Notes under the pieces: model-generated | What the model was told of the DNA's origin: nothing | The model's database searches: none | The model's input: only the letters and a program-made list of their open reading frames with translations | Shown: positions 8,650-19,400 of the stretch, piece by piece | Numbering within the stretch: position 1 is the stretch's first letter | How the letters are laid out: the number at the start of each line of letters is the position of its first letter | Assembly (NCBI GenBank): GCA_018433525.1 | Contig: JAHDRA010000119.1 | Coordinates: forward strand, 1 to 39,359 | Source of the DNA: Paludibacteraceae bacterium | GTDB taxonomy: Bacteria > Bacteroidota > Bacteroidia > Bacteroidales > Paludibacteraceae | DNA length: 39,359 bases | Direction of reading: 5' to 3' | Program-made: the position numbers and the translations under genes

Positions 8650-9522
8650 ATGAGTTTCAATATCGTAGTTTTAGCCAAACAGGTGCCTGATACCCGAAAT
8701 GTGGGAAAAGATGCCATGAAAGCCGATGGAACAGTGAACCGTGCTGCGCTGCCGGCTATTTTCAATCCGGAAGATTTGAATGCTCTTGAGCAGGCACTTC
8801 GCATCAAAGAAAAGGTTCCCGGCACAGTTGTTCATTTGCTGACAATGGGTCCGGTTCGTGCTGCTGAAATCATTCGTGAAAGTCTCTATCGCGGGGCTGA
8901 CGACGGATTTCTTTTAAGTGGAAGAGAATTTGCCGGCTCTGATACGTTGGCAACTTCCTATGCTTTATCCTGCGCCATTCGCAAGTTGGGAAAAATCGAT
9001 CTGATCCTTTGCGGCCGTCAAGCCATAGATGGAGATACGGCGCAAGTGGGGCCTCAGGTTGCCGAAAAACTGGGCTTACCACAAATCACATACGCCGAAG
9101 ACATTATTGAAATTACCAAGAAAAATATCACCGTTAAACGCCGACTGGAAAGAGGTGTGGAAATTGTCAAAGGGCCACTGCCCATATTGGTTACCGTTAA
9201 CGGAACAGCAGCTCCATGCCGCCCAAGAAACGCCAAGTTAACACTTAAATACAAACATGCTGCAACCCCATCCGAAAAACAGGAATCGGGTTCTGATTAT
9301 ACCGATCTGTACGATGCACATCCCTATTTGAACATTACCGAATGGGGTGCCAATGACATTGAACACGATCCAAAGTGGCTTGGATTGAGCGGTTCACCTA
9401 CTAAAGTTAAGAAAATCGACAATATCGTTTTCACGGCAAAAGAAAGTAAACGACTCACAGGCAGCGACTTTGAAATTGAAAGTTTAATGAAAGAACTCAT
9501 TGCTAACCATACTATCGGTTAA
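8650..9522 (+). CDS. etfB: Electron transfer flavoprotein, beta subunit
   Basis: EtfB forms a heterodimer with EtfA and carries electrons between acyl-CoA dehydrogenases and other redox partners; in anaerobes some ETFs bifurcate electrons from NADH. The 290-residue protein starts with the typical IVVLAKQVPDTRNV strand. It has the GRQAIDGDTAQVGPQVAE segment (near residues 120-140), which is the family signature for nucleotide binding, and the LPILVTVNGTAAPCRPRNAK region. It is the first gene of a three-gene plus-strand operon, 89 bases upstream of etfA. The sequence alone does not decide whether it holds a second FAD (bifurcating) or AMP. Confidence 0.95.
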   Translation: MSFNIVVLAKQVPDTRNVGKDAMKADGTVNRAALPAIFNPEDLNALEQALRIKEKVPGTVVHLLTMGPVRAAEIIRESLYRGADDGFLLSGREFAGSDTLATSYALSCAIRKLGKIDLILCGRQAIDGDTAQVGPQVAEKLGLPQITYAEDIIEITKKNITVKRRLERGVEIVKGPLPILVTVNGTAAPCRPRNAKLTLKYKHAATPSEKQESGSDYTDLYDAHPYLNITEWGANDIEHDPKWLGLSGSPTKVKKIDNIVFTAKESKRLTGSDFEIESLMKELIANHTIG

Positions 9523-9611
9523 TTTTGAGTATCTCTAAAAAATTTTTCTAATCTAATTTATTGGCAAAAAAAATAGAAAATTTCCTGTCAGGAAAAAAGA
9601 ATTAAATATAT

Positions 9612-10631
9612 ATGAACAACTTATTTGTATATCTTGAAATAGAAGATGGAATAGTGAAAGACGTAAGCCTCGAATTGCTTACAAAGGGACGTTCGTTGGC
9701 AAAACAGCTCAATTGCAAGCTGGAAGCTGTAGCAATTGGTTATCAGCTTGAAAATATACCTAAACAGGTATTTCCTTATGGAGTAGAGGTATTGCATTTG
9801 GCTGACGATAAAAGATTTGTTCCTTACACCACACAACCTCATGCATCGGTGCTAATTCATCTTTTTAAGGAAGAAAAACCACAAATTGCACTTCTTGGTG
9901 CTACTTCACTTGGGCGCGATTTGGGTCCAAGAGTATCTTCTGCTCTTTTCAGCGGATTGACCGCCGACTGTACTTCTCTCGAAATTGGCGACTATGAAGA
10001 CAAAAAAGCCGGTAAAGTGTATAAGAATTTACTTTATCAGATTCGTCCGGCTTTTGGTGGCAATATAGTGGCTACTATTGTGAACCCCGATTGCAGGCCA
10101 CAGATGGCAACCGTACGCGAAGGCGTAATGAAAAAGGAGATTTTTGATCCAAAACATACTGGCGAAATTCGTCGATTGGAAGTTTCAAAATACGTTTCGG
10201 ACCAAGACTTTGTAATTGAGGTGATCGAACGACATATCGAAAAAACTAAAATTGATATTAAGTCGGCTCCAATTATTGTTTCCGGAGGATATGGAGTAGG
10301 AAGTGCCGAAAACTTCAAATTGCTTTACGAGCTGGCAGAAGTTTTGGGAGGAGAAGTTGGGGCTTCTCGTGCTGCTGTTGATGCAGGTTTTGCTGAACAC
10401 GAACGTCAAATAGGACAAACCGGAACGACCGTACGTCCGAAACTCTATATTGCCTGTGGCATTTCGGGACAGATTCAGCACATTGCCGGAATGCAGGAAA
10501 GTGCCATGATTATTGCCATCAACAGTGATCCCAATGCACCTATCAATAAAATTGCCGATTACATAATCACCGGAAGAGTGGAAGATGTGCTTCCGAAAAT
10601 GATAAAATATTATAAGAAAAACACAAAATAA
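9612..10631 (+). CDS. etfA: Electron transfer flavoprotein, alpha subunit
   Basis: EtfA holds the electron-transferring FAD and docks on the acyl-CoA dehydrogenase. The 339-residue protein has an N-terminal alpha/beta domain (to about 190) and the conserved C-terminal FAD domain: IIVSGGYGVGSAENF (near 222-236), ASRAAVDAGF (near 254), GQTGTTVRPKLYIACGISGQIQH (near 268-290), and the AINSDPNAPI signature (near 303). It lies between etfB and the acyl-CoA dehydrogenase. The gaps (89 and 116 bases) are somewhat long but contain no terminator, so cotranscription is likely. Confidence 0.96.
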   Translation: MNNLFVYLEIEDGIVKDVSLELLTKGRSLAKQLNCKLEAVAIGYQLENIPKQVFPYGVEVLHLADDKRFVPYTTQPHASVLIHLFKEEKPQIALLGATSLGRDLGPRVSSALFSGLTADCTSLEIGDYEDKKAGKVYKNLLYQIRPAFGGNIVATIVNPDCRPQMATVREGVMKKEIFDPKHTGEIRRLEVSKYVSDQDFVIEVIERHIEKTKIDIKSAPIIVSGGYGVGSAENFKLLYELAEVLGGEVGASRAAVDAGFAEHERQIGQTGTTVRPKLYIACGISGQIQHIAGMQESAMIIAINSDPNAPINKIADYIITGRVEDVLPKMIKYYKKNTK

Positions 10632-10747
10632 GAAACAAACTCAGCGAATGAAAAAATTTCAGAAAATCGAATCAATAAAATTTATTTAAACGTTTCCTGT
10701 TATTATTCGCGCTTCAATTGTTTTCTTAATTTAATAACCGTAAAATT

Positions 10748-12454
10748 ATGAACTTTTATAACGATAATCCCGCACTAAAATTCCAACTTTCGCATCCCCT
10801 GATGCAGAAAATTGTTACACTTAAGGAAAGAAATTTTGCCGACAAGGACAAATATGATTATGCTTCACGCGATTTTGAAGATGCCATTGATAATTATGAA
10901 AAAATTTTGGAAATTATCGGCGAAATTTGTGGAGAAGTGATAGCTCCCAATGCCGAAGAAGTAGATCATACAGGGCCTCAGGTTGTCAACAACCGTGTTG
11001 TTTATGCTCCCGGGACACAACAAAACCATGAAGTTCTGACGCAAGCCAGCCTTTACGGAATTGGATTGCCACGTCAGTATGGAGGATTAAATTTTTCGAT
11101 GGTGCCGTACGTAATGGCTGCTGAAATGGTTTCGCGTGCCGATGCCGGTTTTGCCAATATTTGGGGTTTGCAGGACTGCGCTGAAACTATCAACGAATTT
11201 GCAGACGAAGACTTAAAACGGGAATTTCTTCCGAGAGTATGTCAGGGACAAACCTGTTCAATGGATTTGACCGAACCTGATGCTGGTTCCGATTTGCAGG
11301 CTGTGCAACTGAAAGCTACTTTTAACGAAAAGGACGGAATTTGGTATCTTAATGGAGTTAAGCGTTTTATTACCAATGGCGATGCTCACATTAAACTGGT
11401 GCTGGCCCGTTCCGAAGAAGGGACTACCGATGGTCGTGGATTGTCGCTTTTCCTTGTGGACAACAAACACGATGATACTGTAAAAGTTCGCCGTATCGAA
11501 AACAAACTGGGCATCAAGGGCTCTCCAACCTGCGAACTGGTTTTTAGCAATACGCCTGCAAAACTCATAGGTTCCAGACGCTTGGGATTGATAAAATACG
11601 TTATGTCGCTCATGAACAGTGCCCGACTTGGCGTAGGAGCCCAATCGGTGGGACTTTCGGCTTCAGCATATAATGAAGCTTTGAAATATGCCAAAGAACG
11701 TCAGCAGTTTGGAAAAGCCATTATTGAATTTCCCGCAGTTTTTGAGATGATTTCACTTATAAAGGCTAAGCTCGATGCTTCACGTGCCTTGTTGTACGAA
11801 ACTACCCGTTTTGTCGATATGTACAAAGCGTACGAAGCCATTGAAAAAGAGCGCCGTCTCGAACCTGAAGAAAAAGCCGAATACAAGGAATTTCAGCGTC
11901 TGGCCGATGCTTTTACTCCACTTTTGAAAATGTTTGCCAGCGAATATGCTAACCAGAATGCTTTCGACTGTGTGCAGATTCATGGCGGTTCGGGATTTAT
12001 GAAAGACTATGCCTGCGAACGACTTTATCGCGATGCACGTATTCTGACCATATATGAAGGAACTTCCCAATTACAGGTTGTAGCTGCCATCCGCCACGTT
12101 ACTACCGGAACTTATCTTCAGCAAATACGTGAATATGAAAAATTGCCCATCAATCCCGAATTTCATTCTTTCAGAAAAAGATTGATGATTATGACCAACT
12201 TGTATGAAAATTCGGTGAGCCGTGTTATCGAAACTAAAAATCAGGAATATATCGATTTTCAGGCTCGACGACTGGTAGAAATGGCAGGGCACATCATCAT
12301 GGGTTATTTGCTGATTCTCGACGCTACCCGAAACGATATGTTCCGCAAATCGGCTGAAGTCTATATCAATTATGGTGAAGTTGAAACCAGAAAACATGCT
12401 ACTTTCATCAAAACTTTCGACATGGAAAACATTGATATTTACAAAGTAGTTTGA
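10748..12454 (+). CDS. Acyl-CoA dehydrogenase
   Basis: Acyl-CoA dehydrogenases oxidise acyl-CoA to trans-2-enoyl-CoA (or run the reverse direction in butyrate formation) with FAD, exchanging electrons with ETF. The 568-residue protein has the ACAD core to about 460: QTCSMDLTEPDAGSDL (FAD/substrate segment near 165), RFITNGDAH, QQFGKAIIEFPAV (near 320), and the catalytic base Glu437 in IYEGTSQLQ. A ~110-residue C-terminal extension, typical of Bacteroidota ETF-linked members, follows. It is the last gene of the etfBA operon and is followed at once by a strong hairpin. In Porphyromonas gingivalis a comparable acd-etf cluster is associated with short-chain acyl-CoA/butyrate metabolism; the chain length here is not readable. 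Confidence 0.93.
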   Translation: MNFYNDNPALKFQLSHPLMQKIVTLKERNFADKDKYDYASRDFEDAIDNYEKILEIIGEICGEVIAPNAEEVDHTGPQVVNNRVVYAPGTQQNHEVLTQASLYGIGLPRQYGGLNFSMVPYVMAAEMVSRADAGFANIWGLQDCAETINEFADEDLKREFLPRVCQGQTCSMDLTEPDAGSDLQAVQLKATFNEKDGIWYLNGVKRFITNGDAHIKLVLARSEEGTTDGRGLSLFLVDNKHDDTVKVRRIENKLGIKGSPTCELVFSNTPAKLIGSRRLGLIKYVMSLMNSARLGVGAQSVGLSASAYNEALKYAKERQQFGKAIIEFPAVFEMISLIKAKLDASRALLYETTRFVDMYKAYEAIEKERRLEPEEKAEYKEFQRLADAFTPLLKMFASEYANQNAFDCVQIHGGSGFMKDYACERLYRDARILTIYEGTSQLQVVAAIRHVTTGTYLQQIREYEKLPINPEFHSFRKRLMIMTNLYENSVSRVIETKNQEYIDFQARRLVEMAGHIIMGYLLILDATRNDMFRKSAEVYINYGEVETRKHATFIKTFDMENIDIYKVV

Positions 12455-12474
12455 GTTTATCATTACATTTTTAG

Positions 12475-12514
12475 CAAACGCTCAGGGTTAAAAAACTTTG
12501 GGCGTTTGTATTTT
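12475..12514 (+). terminator. Intrinsic terminator of the etf operon
   Basis: CAAACGC at 12475-12481 pairs with GCGTTTG at 12502-12508. The stem extends inward with TCAGGG against CTTTGG (including wobbles), and TATTTT follows. It starts 20 bases after the acyl-CoA dehydrogenase stop. Confidence 0.8.
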
Positions 12515-12852
12515 GAAATAGCTTTGACTTATTTTAAAATGATTAAAAAAGTTTCTATATAATTGGTAATTAAATAGTTACATTGATAAAAAGTATTTTT
12601 AAAAATTAAAATCTGAATTTAAGAATGAGATTGCCAAATTCAGTTTATTTTTTTATTAAGCCGGTTATTTCTAAAAAATATCCTTATTAACTCCTGAGTC
12701 AACAAATATTTTCTTATTTTTGAAATTCTTAATTTCTGATGTTCCTGCAAGAATTTACCGATTGATTTTGTCGAAAAAATCATTTTATAATCTTATGAAC
12801 TTTTTGACCAGAACTCCGGTTAATACCTTGAAAAATTGACATGTACACCTTT
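12515..12852. other. Intergenic region, promoter candidate only
   Basis: AT-rich and without an ORF. TATTTTTG at 12715-12722 fits the -7 consensus TAnnTTTG and could serve the regulator gene starting at 12853, but no TTG lies at the expected 19-21 base spacing. Nothing else is recognised. Confidence 0.35.
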
Positions 12853-15699
12853 ATGAAAAAAATCCATCTGCTTTTCATTATTTTCTGTGCTTGCGCAGCA
12901 AATGCTCAGGAATTTATTCCGCTCGTAACTCAATTTTCAAAAAACGATTATCGCGCTGCCAATCAAAATTGGGCGGTAGCACAAGGTTTGGACGGCATCC
13001 TGTATTTTGGGAACAACGAAGGACTGCTCGAATTTGACGGGTCTCTGTGGAAATTGCACAAAATTCCCGGAAATGGTCTGGTGCGTTCTGTTATGATCGA
13101 CAAAAAAAACAGAATTTACATTGGCGCTTTTGAAGAATTTGGCTATTTTGAGAGAGACCGTTTTGGACAATTAAATTATACTTCCCTGTCTGCCTTGCTA
13201 AAAAATTACAAAATGCAGAACGATGAAGTTTGGAATATCTTTGACGATCAGGGCACCATTTTTTTTCAATCCTTTACTTCATATTTTACATTTAAAAACG
13301 GAGAAGTAAAAGGATTCAGAACCGATTTCTCCTTCTTGTTCTTTAACCTCTATCAAAATACTTTATACACACATACTTTTCAGAAAGATTTTTGCTACTT
13401 CGACCGGCAACAAAATACTTTTGTTCCAGTTCCCAACAATATCATGAAAAGTCCGGTAATCAAAATTCTGCCTTTTGACGATAAACATGCTTTAATGGTT
13501 ACGATTTCCGATGGTCTTTATCTTTATGATGGAGATAAGTTTACCCGCTTTGCCTCTGAAGTGGACGATGTACTGAAAAAAGCACAAATCAACAGAGCTG
13601 TCATTTCGCTAAACGGATTGATTGTGATCGGTACCATTTTAAATGGAGCTGTGGCTATAGACAAGTCGGGACGAAAGATCTGGGCAATCAGTTCTTCAAA
13701 TGTCCTTCAAAACAATACCGTTCTGGGAATTACTTTCGACCGCGACAACAATATTTGGCTGGCGTTGGATAAAGGAATTGCTTTTATTCATCAAAACTCA
13801 TCCTTTCGCTGCATTCAATCCTTTTACCCGGCAATTGGCGCCATTTATTCGGTAAGTTATGATCCTCCACATATTTATATTGCAACCAATCAGGGATTAT
13901 ACAGAGCCTTGTTGGAACATCACTCCATTCGTAACCTTTCCATCGACCCAAAAATAAAAGGACAAGTTTGGGATGTAAGTTCCTTTGATGGTCAGCAATT
14001 TTGTGGCAACAATGAAGAAACCTTTGAAGTTACACCCACAAGGTCCATTCCTGTTTCACCCGTAAAAGGAGGCATGTGTTTTGCTCATGGAAACATTCAT
14101 GGTGTGGAGGTATTGGTTCAGGGAACCTATACGCAACTGTGTATTTACAAAAAAGAGAATGGGAAATGGAAATTCAGCCATGCAGTGGAAGATTTTCTTC
14201 ATCCCATTCGCTACATCGAAATAGATTACACCGGAACCATTTGGGCAAGTCATTTGCATCGCGGGCTTTTTGCCATTCAACTTACGCCCGACTTACGGAA
14301 AATTGAACACATAAACATATACAAATCTCTTGATCAGCAACATTTAAACACCATCAACGTCTTTTCTGTAAACAACAGAGTAGTATTTACAGACTATAAT
14401 TTATTTTATACTTTCGACGATATACGTAAAAAAATTGTGCCTTTCGACGAATTAAATAAAGCGCTCGGAAATTTTTCCAATTCCTATCGGATATGCTATT
14501 TCAAAGGAAATCTGTATTGGTTCATTCGCCCGGGCGAAGCTGCACTGGTTGAAATCAAACCCGGTCAAATCAAATTGGTGGATATGGTCCAATATGCCGA
14601 TTTTCTTCATCAAACCGTTGACGATTATCAAAATATCATTCCTATCTCAGAAAATGAATGTATTTTCACTTTAGAGAATGGACTGGCACTTTATAACTAC
14701 ACACAAAAACTCATTCCACAGTACAGCATACAGTTAAAACTGAAAAGCATTCAAATTTCGGATGCAGCCAACAAGAAATTGAACTTTTTACCGCTCGAAG
14801 CCACCAGTTTGCCGACTATTCCTTATTCCAGAAACAATGTTGTTTTTTCGGTCTTTTACCCCGAATATGCTCAAAGAAACAATGTGATGTATCGTTTTAA
14901 ACTCGAAGGATTGGACGTGGTTTGGAGAGATCCATCTTCATCGCCCAGTATCGAATATAAATATTTGCCCTATCGGAAATATGTATTCAAAGCCGAAGCA
15001 ATATCCGAAAGTGGACAAATTCTCTCAGAAACAAATTTTGCATTTGAAGTGCAACCACCCTTTTATTTGAGTAGGCCTGCAAAAATTATCTACACTTTGG
15101 CGGTGCTATTTTTACTTTGGGGAATCTACTGGTATGTTCAACGAATTATTCACAGGAAAAAGGAAAAGGTCAGAATCGAACAGGAAGATATCAGGAGAAA
15201 AGAAATAGAAAAAAGAGAACAACAAATCATAACACTGGAAAAAGAAAAGCTGGAATCGGAATTGACGCTGAAGAGCAAGGAATTGGCAACTTCGACCATA
15301 ACGCTAATCAGAAAAAATGAAGTGTTGGCCACCATAAAAGAAGAAATCATGCAACAAAAAGCAGCTTTAGGATCACAATACCCCAACAAGTATTATGAAA
15401 AAATCATTCGGCTGCTCGACGAAAATCTTTCTTCAGAAGATGATTGGGCAATTTTTCAGGCCAATTTCGACCGAATTCACGAAAACTTTTTCCGACATCT
15501 ACACGAACGATATCCCGAACTCACACCCAACGATTTAAGATTTTGTGCTTACCTTCGCCTCAATCTATCGAGCAAGGACATTGCCCATTTAATGAATATT
15601 TCGCTCAAAGGCGTAGAAATGGGAAGAGCCCGCATCCGCAAAAAAATTGGACTCCCTTCAACAAAAAGTCTCACCGAATTTATGATTGAATTTAAATAA
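12853..15699 (+). CDS. Membrane sensor-regulator: beta-propeller, Y_Y_Y, LuxR-type HTH
   Basis: This is a one-protein signalling system typical of Bacteroidota. Its outer part senses a ligand and its cytoplasmic C-terminus binds DNA. A signal peptide (MKKIHLLFIIFCACAANAQ) leads into a two-bladed-set beta-propeller with Reg_prop-like repeats (WAVAQGLDGILYFGNNEGLLEFDG, DRDNNIWLALDKGI), then a Y_Y_Y domain (about 620-735; YRFKLEGLDVVWRD and YLPYRKYVFKAEA). A transmembrane helix follows at about 743-763, then a long charged coiled coil (to about 830). The last ~60 residues form a LuxR-family helix-turn-helix (LTPNDLRFCAYLRLNLSSKDIAHLMNIS in part). There is no histidine kinase domain. ATG at 12841 is an alternative, but the Met at 12853 gives a standard signal peptide. 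No target operon is obvious next to it. Confidence 0.88.
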   Translation: MKKIHLLFIIFCACAANAQEFIPLVTQFSKNDYRAANQNWAVAQGLDGILYFGNNEGLLEFDGSLWKLHKIPGNGLVRSVMIDKKNRIYIGAFEEFGYFERDRFGQLNYTSLSALLKNYKMQNDEVWNIFDDQGTIFFQSFTSYFTFKNGEVKGFRTDFSFLFFNLYQNTLYTHTFQKDFCYFDRQQNTFVPVPNNIMKSPVIKILPFDDKHALMVTISDGLYLYDGDKFTRFASEVDDVLKKAQINRAVISLNGLIVIGTILNGAVAIDKSGRKIWAISSSNVLQNNTVLGITFDRDNNIWLALDKGIAFIHQNSSFRCIQSFYPAIGAIYSVSYDPPHIYIATNQGLYRALLEHHSIRNLSIDPKIKGQVWDVSSFDGQQFCGNNEETFEVTPTRSIPVSPVKGGMCFAHGNIHGVEVLVQGTYTQLCIYKKENGKWKFSHAVEDFLHPIRYIEIDYTGTIWASHLHRGLFAIQLTPDLRKIEHINIYKSLDQQHLNTINVFSVNNRVVFTDYNLFYTFDDIRKKIVPFDELNKALGNFSNSYRICYFKGNLYWFIRPGEAALVEIKPGQIKLVDMVQYADFLHQTVDDYQNIIPISENECIFTLENGLALYNYTQKLIPQYSIQLKLKSIQISDAANKKLNFLPLEATSLPTIPYSRNNVVFSVFYPEYAQRNNVMYRFKLEGLDVVWRDPSSSPSIEYKYLPYRKYVFKAEAISESGQILSETNFAFEVQPPFYLSRPAKIIYTLAVLFLLWGIYWYVQRIIHRKKEKVRIEQEDIRRKEIEKREQQIITLEKEKLESELTLKSKELATSTITLIRKNEVLATIKEEIMQQKAALGSQYPNKYYEKIIRLLDENLSSEDDWAIFQANFDRIHENFFRHLHERYPELTPNDLRFCAYLRLNLSSKDIAHLMNISLKGVEMGRARIRKKIGLPSTKSLTEFMIEFK

Positions 15700-16122
15700 T
15701 AACTGTCAATTTTCACAAAAAGGTACCTTGTTATTATGCGGTTTACCAGCCGTTCGGCGTAGCCTCAAAGCTACTTCGAGTTAAAAATAAAATCTCCAGA
15801 TTTTCAATAAGCGAATAAGGTTTTGGATGGTAGGAGGATTTGCCTGTTATGAAGGTTTTTTTGAAAAATAAGGTTTAAAAAATCGACTTTGTTCGGTGAA
15901 CCGAAGAAATATACTTTTGAGTTCTGAGTTTGAGAATCGAATGTTAGACAATAAAAAAGGAATTGACCTTGTCCGGTGAGCCGAAAAATCATTGAAGTTG
16001 GCGTTAAAAATCTTTTCTGTTTGAGCGACGGAGGAGCGAGTTTAGAAGATTTTAGCCAACGAATGTCCATTTTTCTTGTAGAGACGTGCATGCAACGTAT
16101 TCTATGGTTAATTCCAAATTAT
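15700..16122. other. Intergenic region with decayed repeats
   Basis: No real gene is seen. A minus-strand open frame (15804-16091) overlaps repeats and has no family features. The stretch holds two related 25-26 bp units (15885-15909 and 15963-15988) that also occur inverted at 21352-21377. It also has a partial palindrome near 16078-16103 (TAGAGACGT ... ACGTATTCTA). Confidence 0.5.
15885..15988 (+). repeat. Pair of 25-26 bp repeat units shared with 21352-21377
   Basis: The unit at 15963-15988 is an exact reverse complement of 21352-21377 over 26 bases (core TTGTCCGGTGAGCCGAA). A diverged unit at 15885-15909 matches it at 20 of 25 positions (core TTGTTCGGTGAACCGAA). Each core is itself a short inverted repeat (TTCGGT-GAACCGAA in the second). 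Confidence 0.8.
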
Positions 16123-16235
16123 TTTAGTTAAAAAAAGGCTAATTTTGGTTAGTTTGGTAGTCAAATCCAGTCGATTAAAATTGTAACATATTGGATTTCA
16201 ATAGTCTTTGTTTTTGAGAAAACATTTGTAGTACC
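16123..16235 (+). repeat. Dispersed ~110-bp repeat, copy 2
   Basis: Same-orientation partner of 227-338. It begins in TTTAGTTA-A-run and ends at TTTGTAGTA. It lies in the intergenic region downstream of both the sensor-regulator (plus) and the giant T9SS protein (minus). Flanks show no similarity to those of copy 1. Confidence 0.85.
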
Positions 16236-16320
16236 TAAACTCATTATCCACACAGTATATTTACTTGTTTAGCAATATGTTCCGCCTAATGAATGGAAAG
16301 TTAAGCTAAGAATTGACCAT

Positions 16321-16374
16321 ATAAAAAAGGTGTTTACTCTCTAAAACTGAACTTTGATATGAGAATAAACACCT
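16321..16374 (-). terminator. Intrinsic terminator of the giant T9SS gene
   Basis: Read on the minus strand, a 13-bp stem with one mismatch (16361-16374 with 16328-16341) and a ~19-base loop is followed by TTTTTT (16328-16323). It lies 45 bases beyond the stop of the gene ending at 16419. Confidence 0.75.
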
Positions 16375-16418
16375 CTTTAATTTTTTATTAATTTATCACA
16401 TTTTTATTCTTGATCTTT

Positions 16419-19400
16419 TTATTGAATATTTATTTTCTTTGAAAAACTCTCCTTGTCATAAATAATTCTCAACAGATACTGACCGGCAGGCAAGTTGTTC
16501 GCCGGCAGTTCGATACCGTTTCTGATTTGGAGCGTGTGGAAATTTCCCATAAAGTACCGTTGACCGTTCAAACTGAACAGTTCGATAATGAAATTGTCCA
16601 CGAAAGGAGCATTGGACAGTTGGATATGCAACATATCACGAACAGGATTGGGATATACAAGCCAGTTTTCTTTTTCGGCTTGCGTTCCTTTTACCGCAGT
16701 GTACAACAACTGAGCATCAAAATCGCCCGGTGCATTTTCCCTGTAACCTACGCTATCCATGCAAGTGCTGTAAAATTTGTAGGTTGAACCTTTTTCGGCA
16801 GCAGTAAATTCTGCATTGGTAGCGATGGTATCAAGCATCCACGGTTTGATTTCTTCGTCGTCTTTCTGTACAAAAATACTGTAGTGTTTGATGCCGGAAC
16901 TGTTATCAACACCCGACCATTCTACCAAAATTTTTCCTCCCATTTTAGGAGTAAGCATTGTAATCTGACTTTCGGGAACATCTTTATCCAGCATGTTTTC
17001 ATACAGATTGGTCAGAATAGAAGCATTTTCGTCAAATTTTATAGTTGCCTGATTGGCAATGCGATGATGGGAAGCCAGCGTTGGTTTCAAACCGACGGAG
17101 AAACTGACAAAACCTTCTCCTTCCGGTGAATTGACATTGGGAGGAAGGAATCCGAGAAATGGATCTTCTTCTTCCTGCAAGGTTTCCGGAGTCAAGGACA
17201 GGAATTCCCATTTCACAACACCTGTCAGTGTATCTACTTTGGCAGCAACACGGGCAATCAAATTTTTACCGGGTCGAAGGTCAATGTCTCTTGAAAATTC
17301 TTTCAAATTGTTGCCAATGGGCGAGAAAATGGAATCGCCCCAGCCAAAATTGCCAAAACTGAAATTTTTCAGGTCGAAGGTATTCAAATCCAGCGTGTCG
17401 GTTACAATAACCGTGTGTGCCGGAGCAGAAGCCGTACTTTTATTTTCAAACAAAACAGTATAAGGAACTTCATTCAAGTTTTGTATCCAGTTTTCTTTTC
17501 CTACACCATTGGGACCAATCATTTCATTGGGGTCAAATGAAGAAACAGCATTTATATTTCTGTCCCGTTCACTGTCTCTCCTAAAATGGTTGCAATCGGC
17601 GAAATCTTTCGCATAACCTCTCATATTGGCTAAAAATACGCCCATACCCTTTACAATTCCACCAATTCCACTCAAGTTAATGCCACAATCTACAAAAGTA
17701 ACGGCACCATTCCAGAGCGTATTGCCAATTGCCCATTTATCCTTGTAGGAAGATTTGTCGGTTAAACTGTAAGCATATTTTCCAGCCGACCAAACACAAC
17801 CTACGCCCGGTATGGCTGAAGTACCAATATCGATGACACCTGTTCCCAGCACTTTCACCATACATTCGGCAGCAGCCAAACCATCGGAAGTAAAGGCCGG
17901 CGCATTTTGTCTTTCTTTATTTACAAGTGAAATAGCATAATGTTTTTCTGGTACCTTTTCCAGCCAGCTGGGATTCATCCAGACTTTTGTATCGAAGGTT
18001 TTTGGCGATTTTACCCGAATGTGAATGGCACCCGAAGAATTTGCTTTAATAACAGGAAGCATGAATGGATAAACACGGGCCATAGCGTGATTTTTAAAGA
18101 CGGTATCGGTGGTAAAGTATTCGCCAATGTTTCTGATTTCTGTTGCAATGCCTTTATCTATTGCCATTTGCGAAACGTCCATTTTGAAATCGATAAATTC
18201 AATTTCCAGATTCGGATCATCCGTAATGGCAAACCAAACCGGAACACTGTACGTATCTACATTGCCTTTGTTGCCAAAGTTCAGGGTGTAAGTTTGCCAG
18301 CGATTGAACAGGATGGCGCCTCTTCCGTCAAACGAAACCCAGGGTTCGGGACTGAATGTTGGTTGAACTACAAACGGATCAGGAAATTTTTGTTCTGTTA
18401 CACCTTTCTTTACAATCACTTCCCAATTACCGGTTTCAACGCTGTCAACCGGAATGCGGGTACGTAAAACACCCGGTGCAACTTCAAAAACCGAATCACT
18501 AACCAAATCTGGATTTCCGGATTTTCTTAAAAGAATTTGTGTCCCTTTAGCCGATAGACCGCCACCATATATTTGCAGTGTAACCCAACCGCTATTGCCT
18601 GCTGCTTTGGGCTCAAAATGATCCAGTCCTTGAATGCTGACATTTTGAGACCATGATGTTACGCTGTTTTCGTTTTTACCGGTCAGTGTGATTTGAAATT
18701 CTCCGGCAGAAGGATAAGTGTATTTCGGATTTATTACGTTACTGCTTTGTCCATTCCCAAAATCCCATTTGAATTCTTTTCCATTCACGGTTTTGTTGTT
18801 CAACGAGACTTCATTGAGCACTTTGTAAAGTTCAAAGTTGGTCAGTGGCGGATTAAAATCGGAAGGCAGTAAATCGGCAAATGCCATCGGAATGCCGTCA
18901 TTTTCATTGCCGGACAAATCTTTAAATGTGCCGTTGAAGTTCAAATACATTTTCAAATGATTTTCTCCTTCAAAATTGGTTCGTGTCATGTTTTGCTGAA
19001 GCTGACTTTGTGTAAGTGCCGTATTCCAAAGGCGAACCTCATCAATGTTATATGCCAAATCATGATAATAATTGTTACTTATATATGGCCCGAGTTTTAA
19101 CATTCCTTCGCCGGCATCGATTTTTCCCGTAACAGTTTGTTTGGCTTTTACTACACCATCCACATACGTTATAAAATTGTTCAGTCCGGCGTTGGCATCG
19201 TAGGTAAATACAACATGATGCCAGAGCGTATCCTTAATTTCGGAAGGACACCAATTGACAAAACGACCTTTGTCGGTTTGAAGTCCGCTATTGATTGCAA
19301 TAGTGCCATTATTATTTCGGTAAGCAATATCATAACCCATTGGTTCATAATCCCAGAACCACGCCTCTTTCAGTTTTAATAAAAGGGGAGCATCATACGT

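Noticed and set aside
15804..16091. Minus-strand ORF of 95 residues
   Set aside because: It lies over repeat units, has low-complexity composition and no family features.
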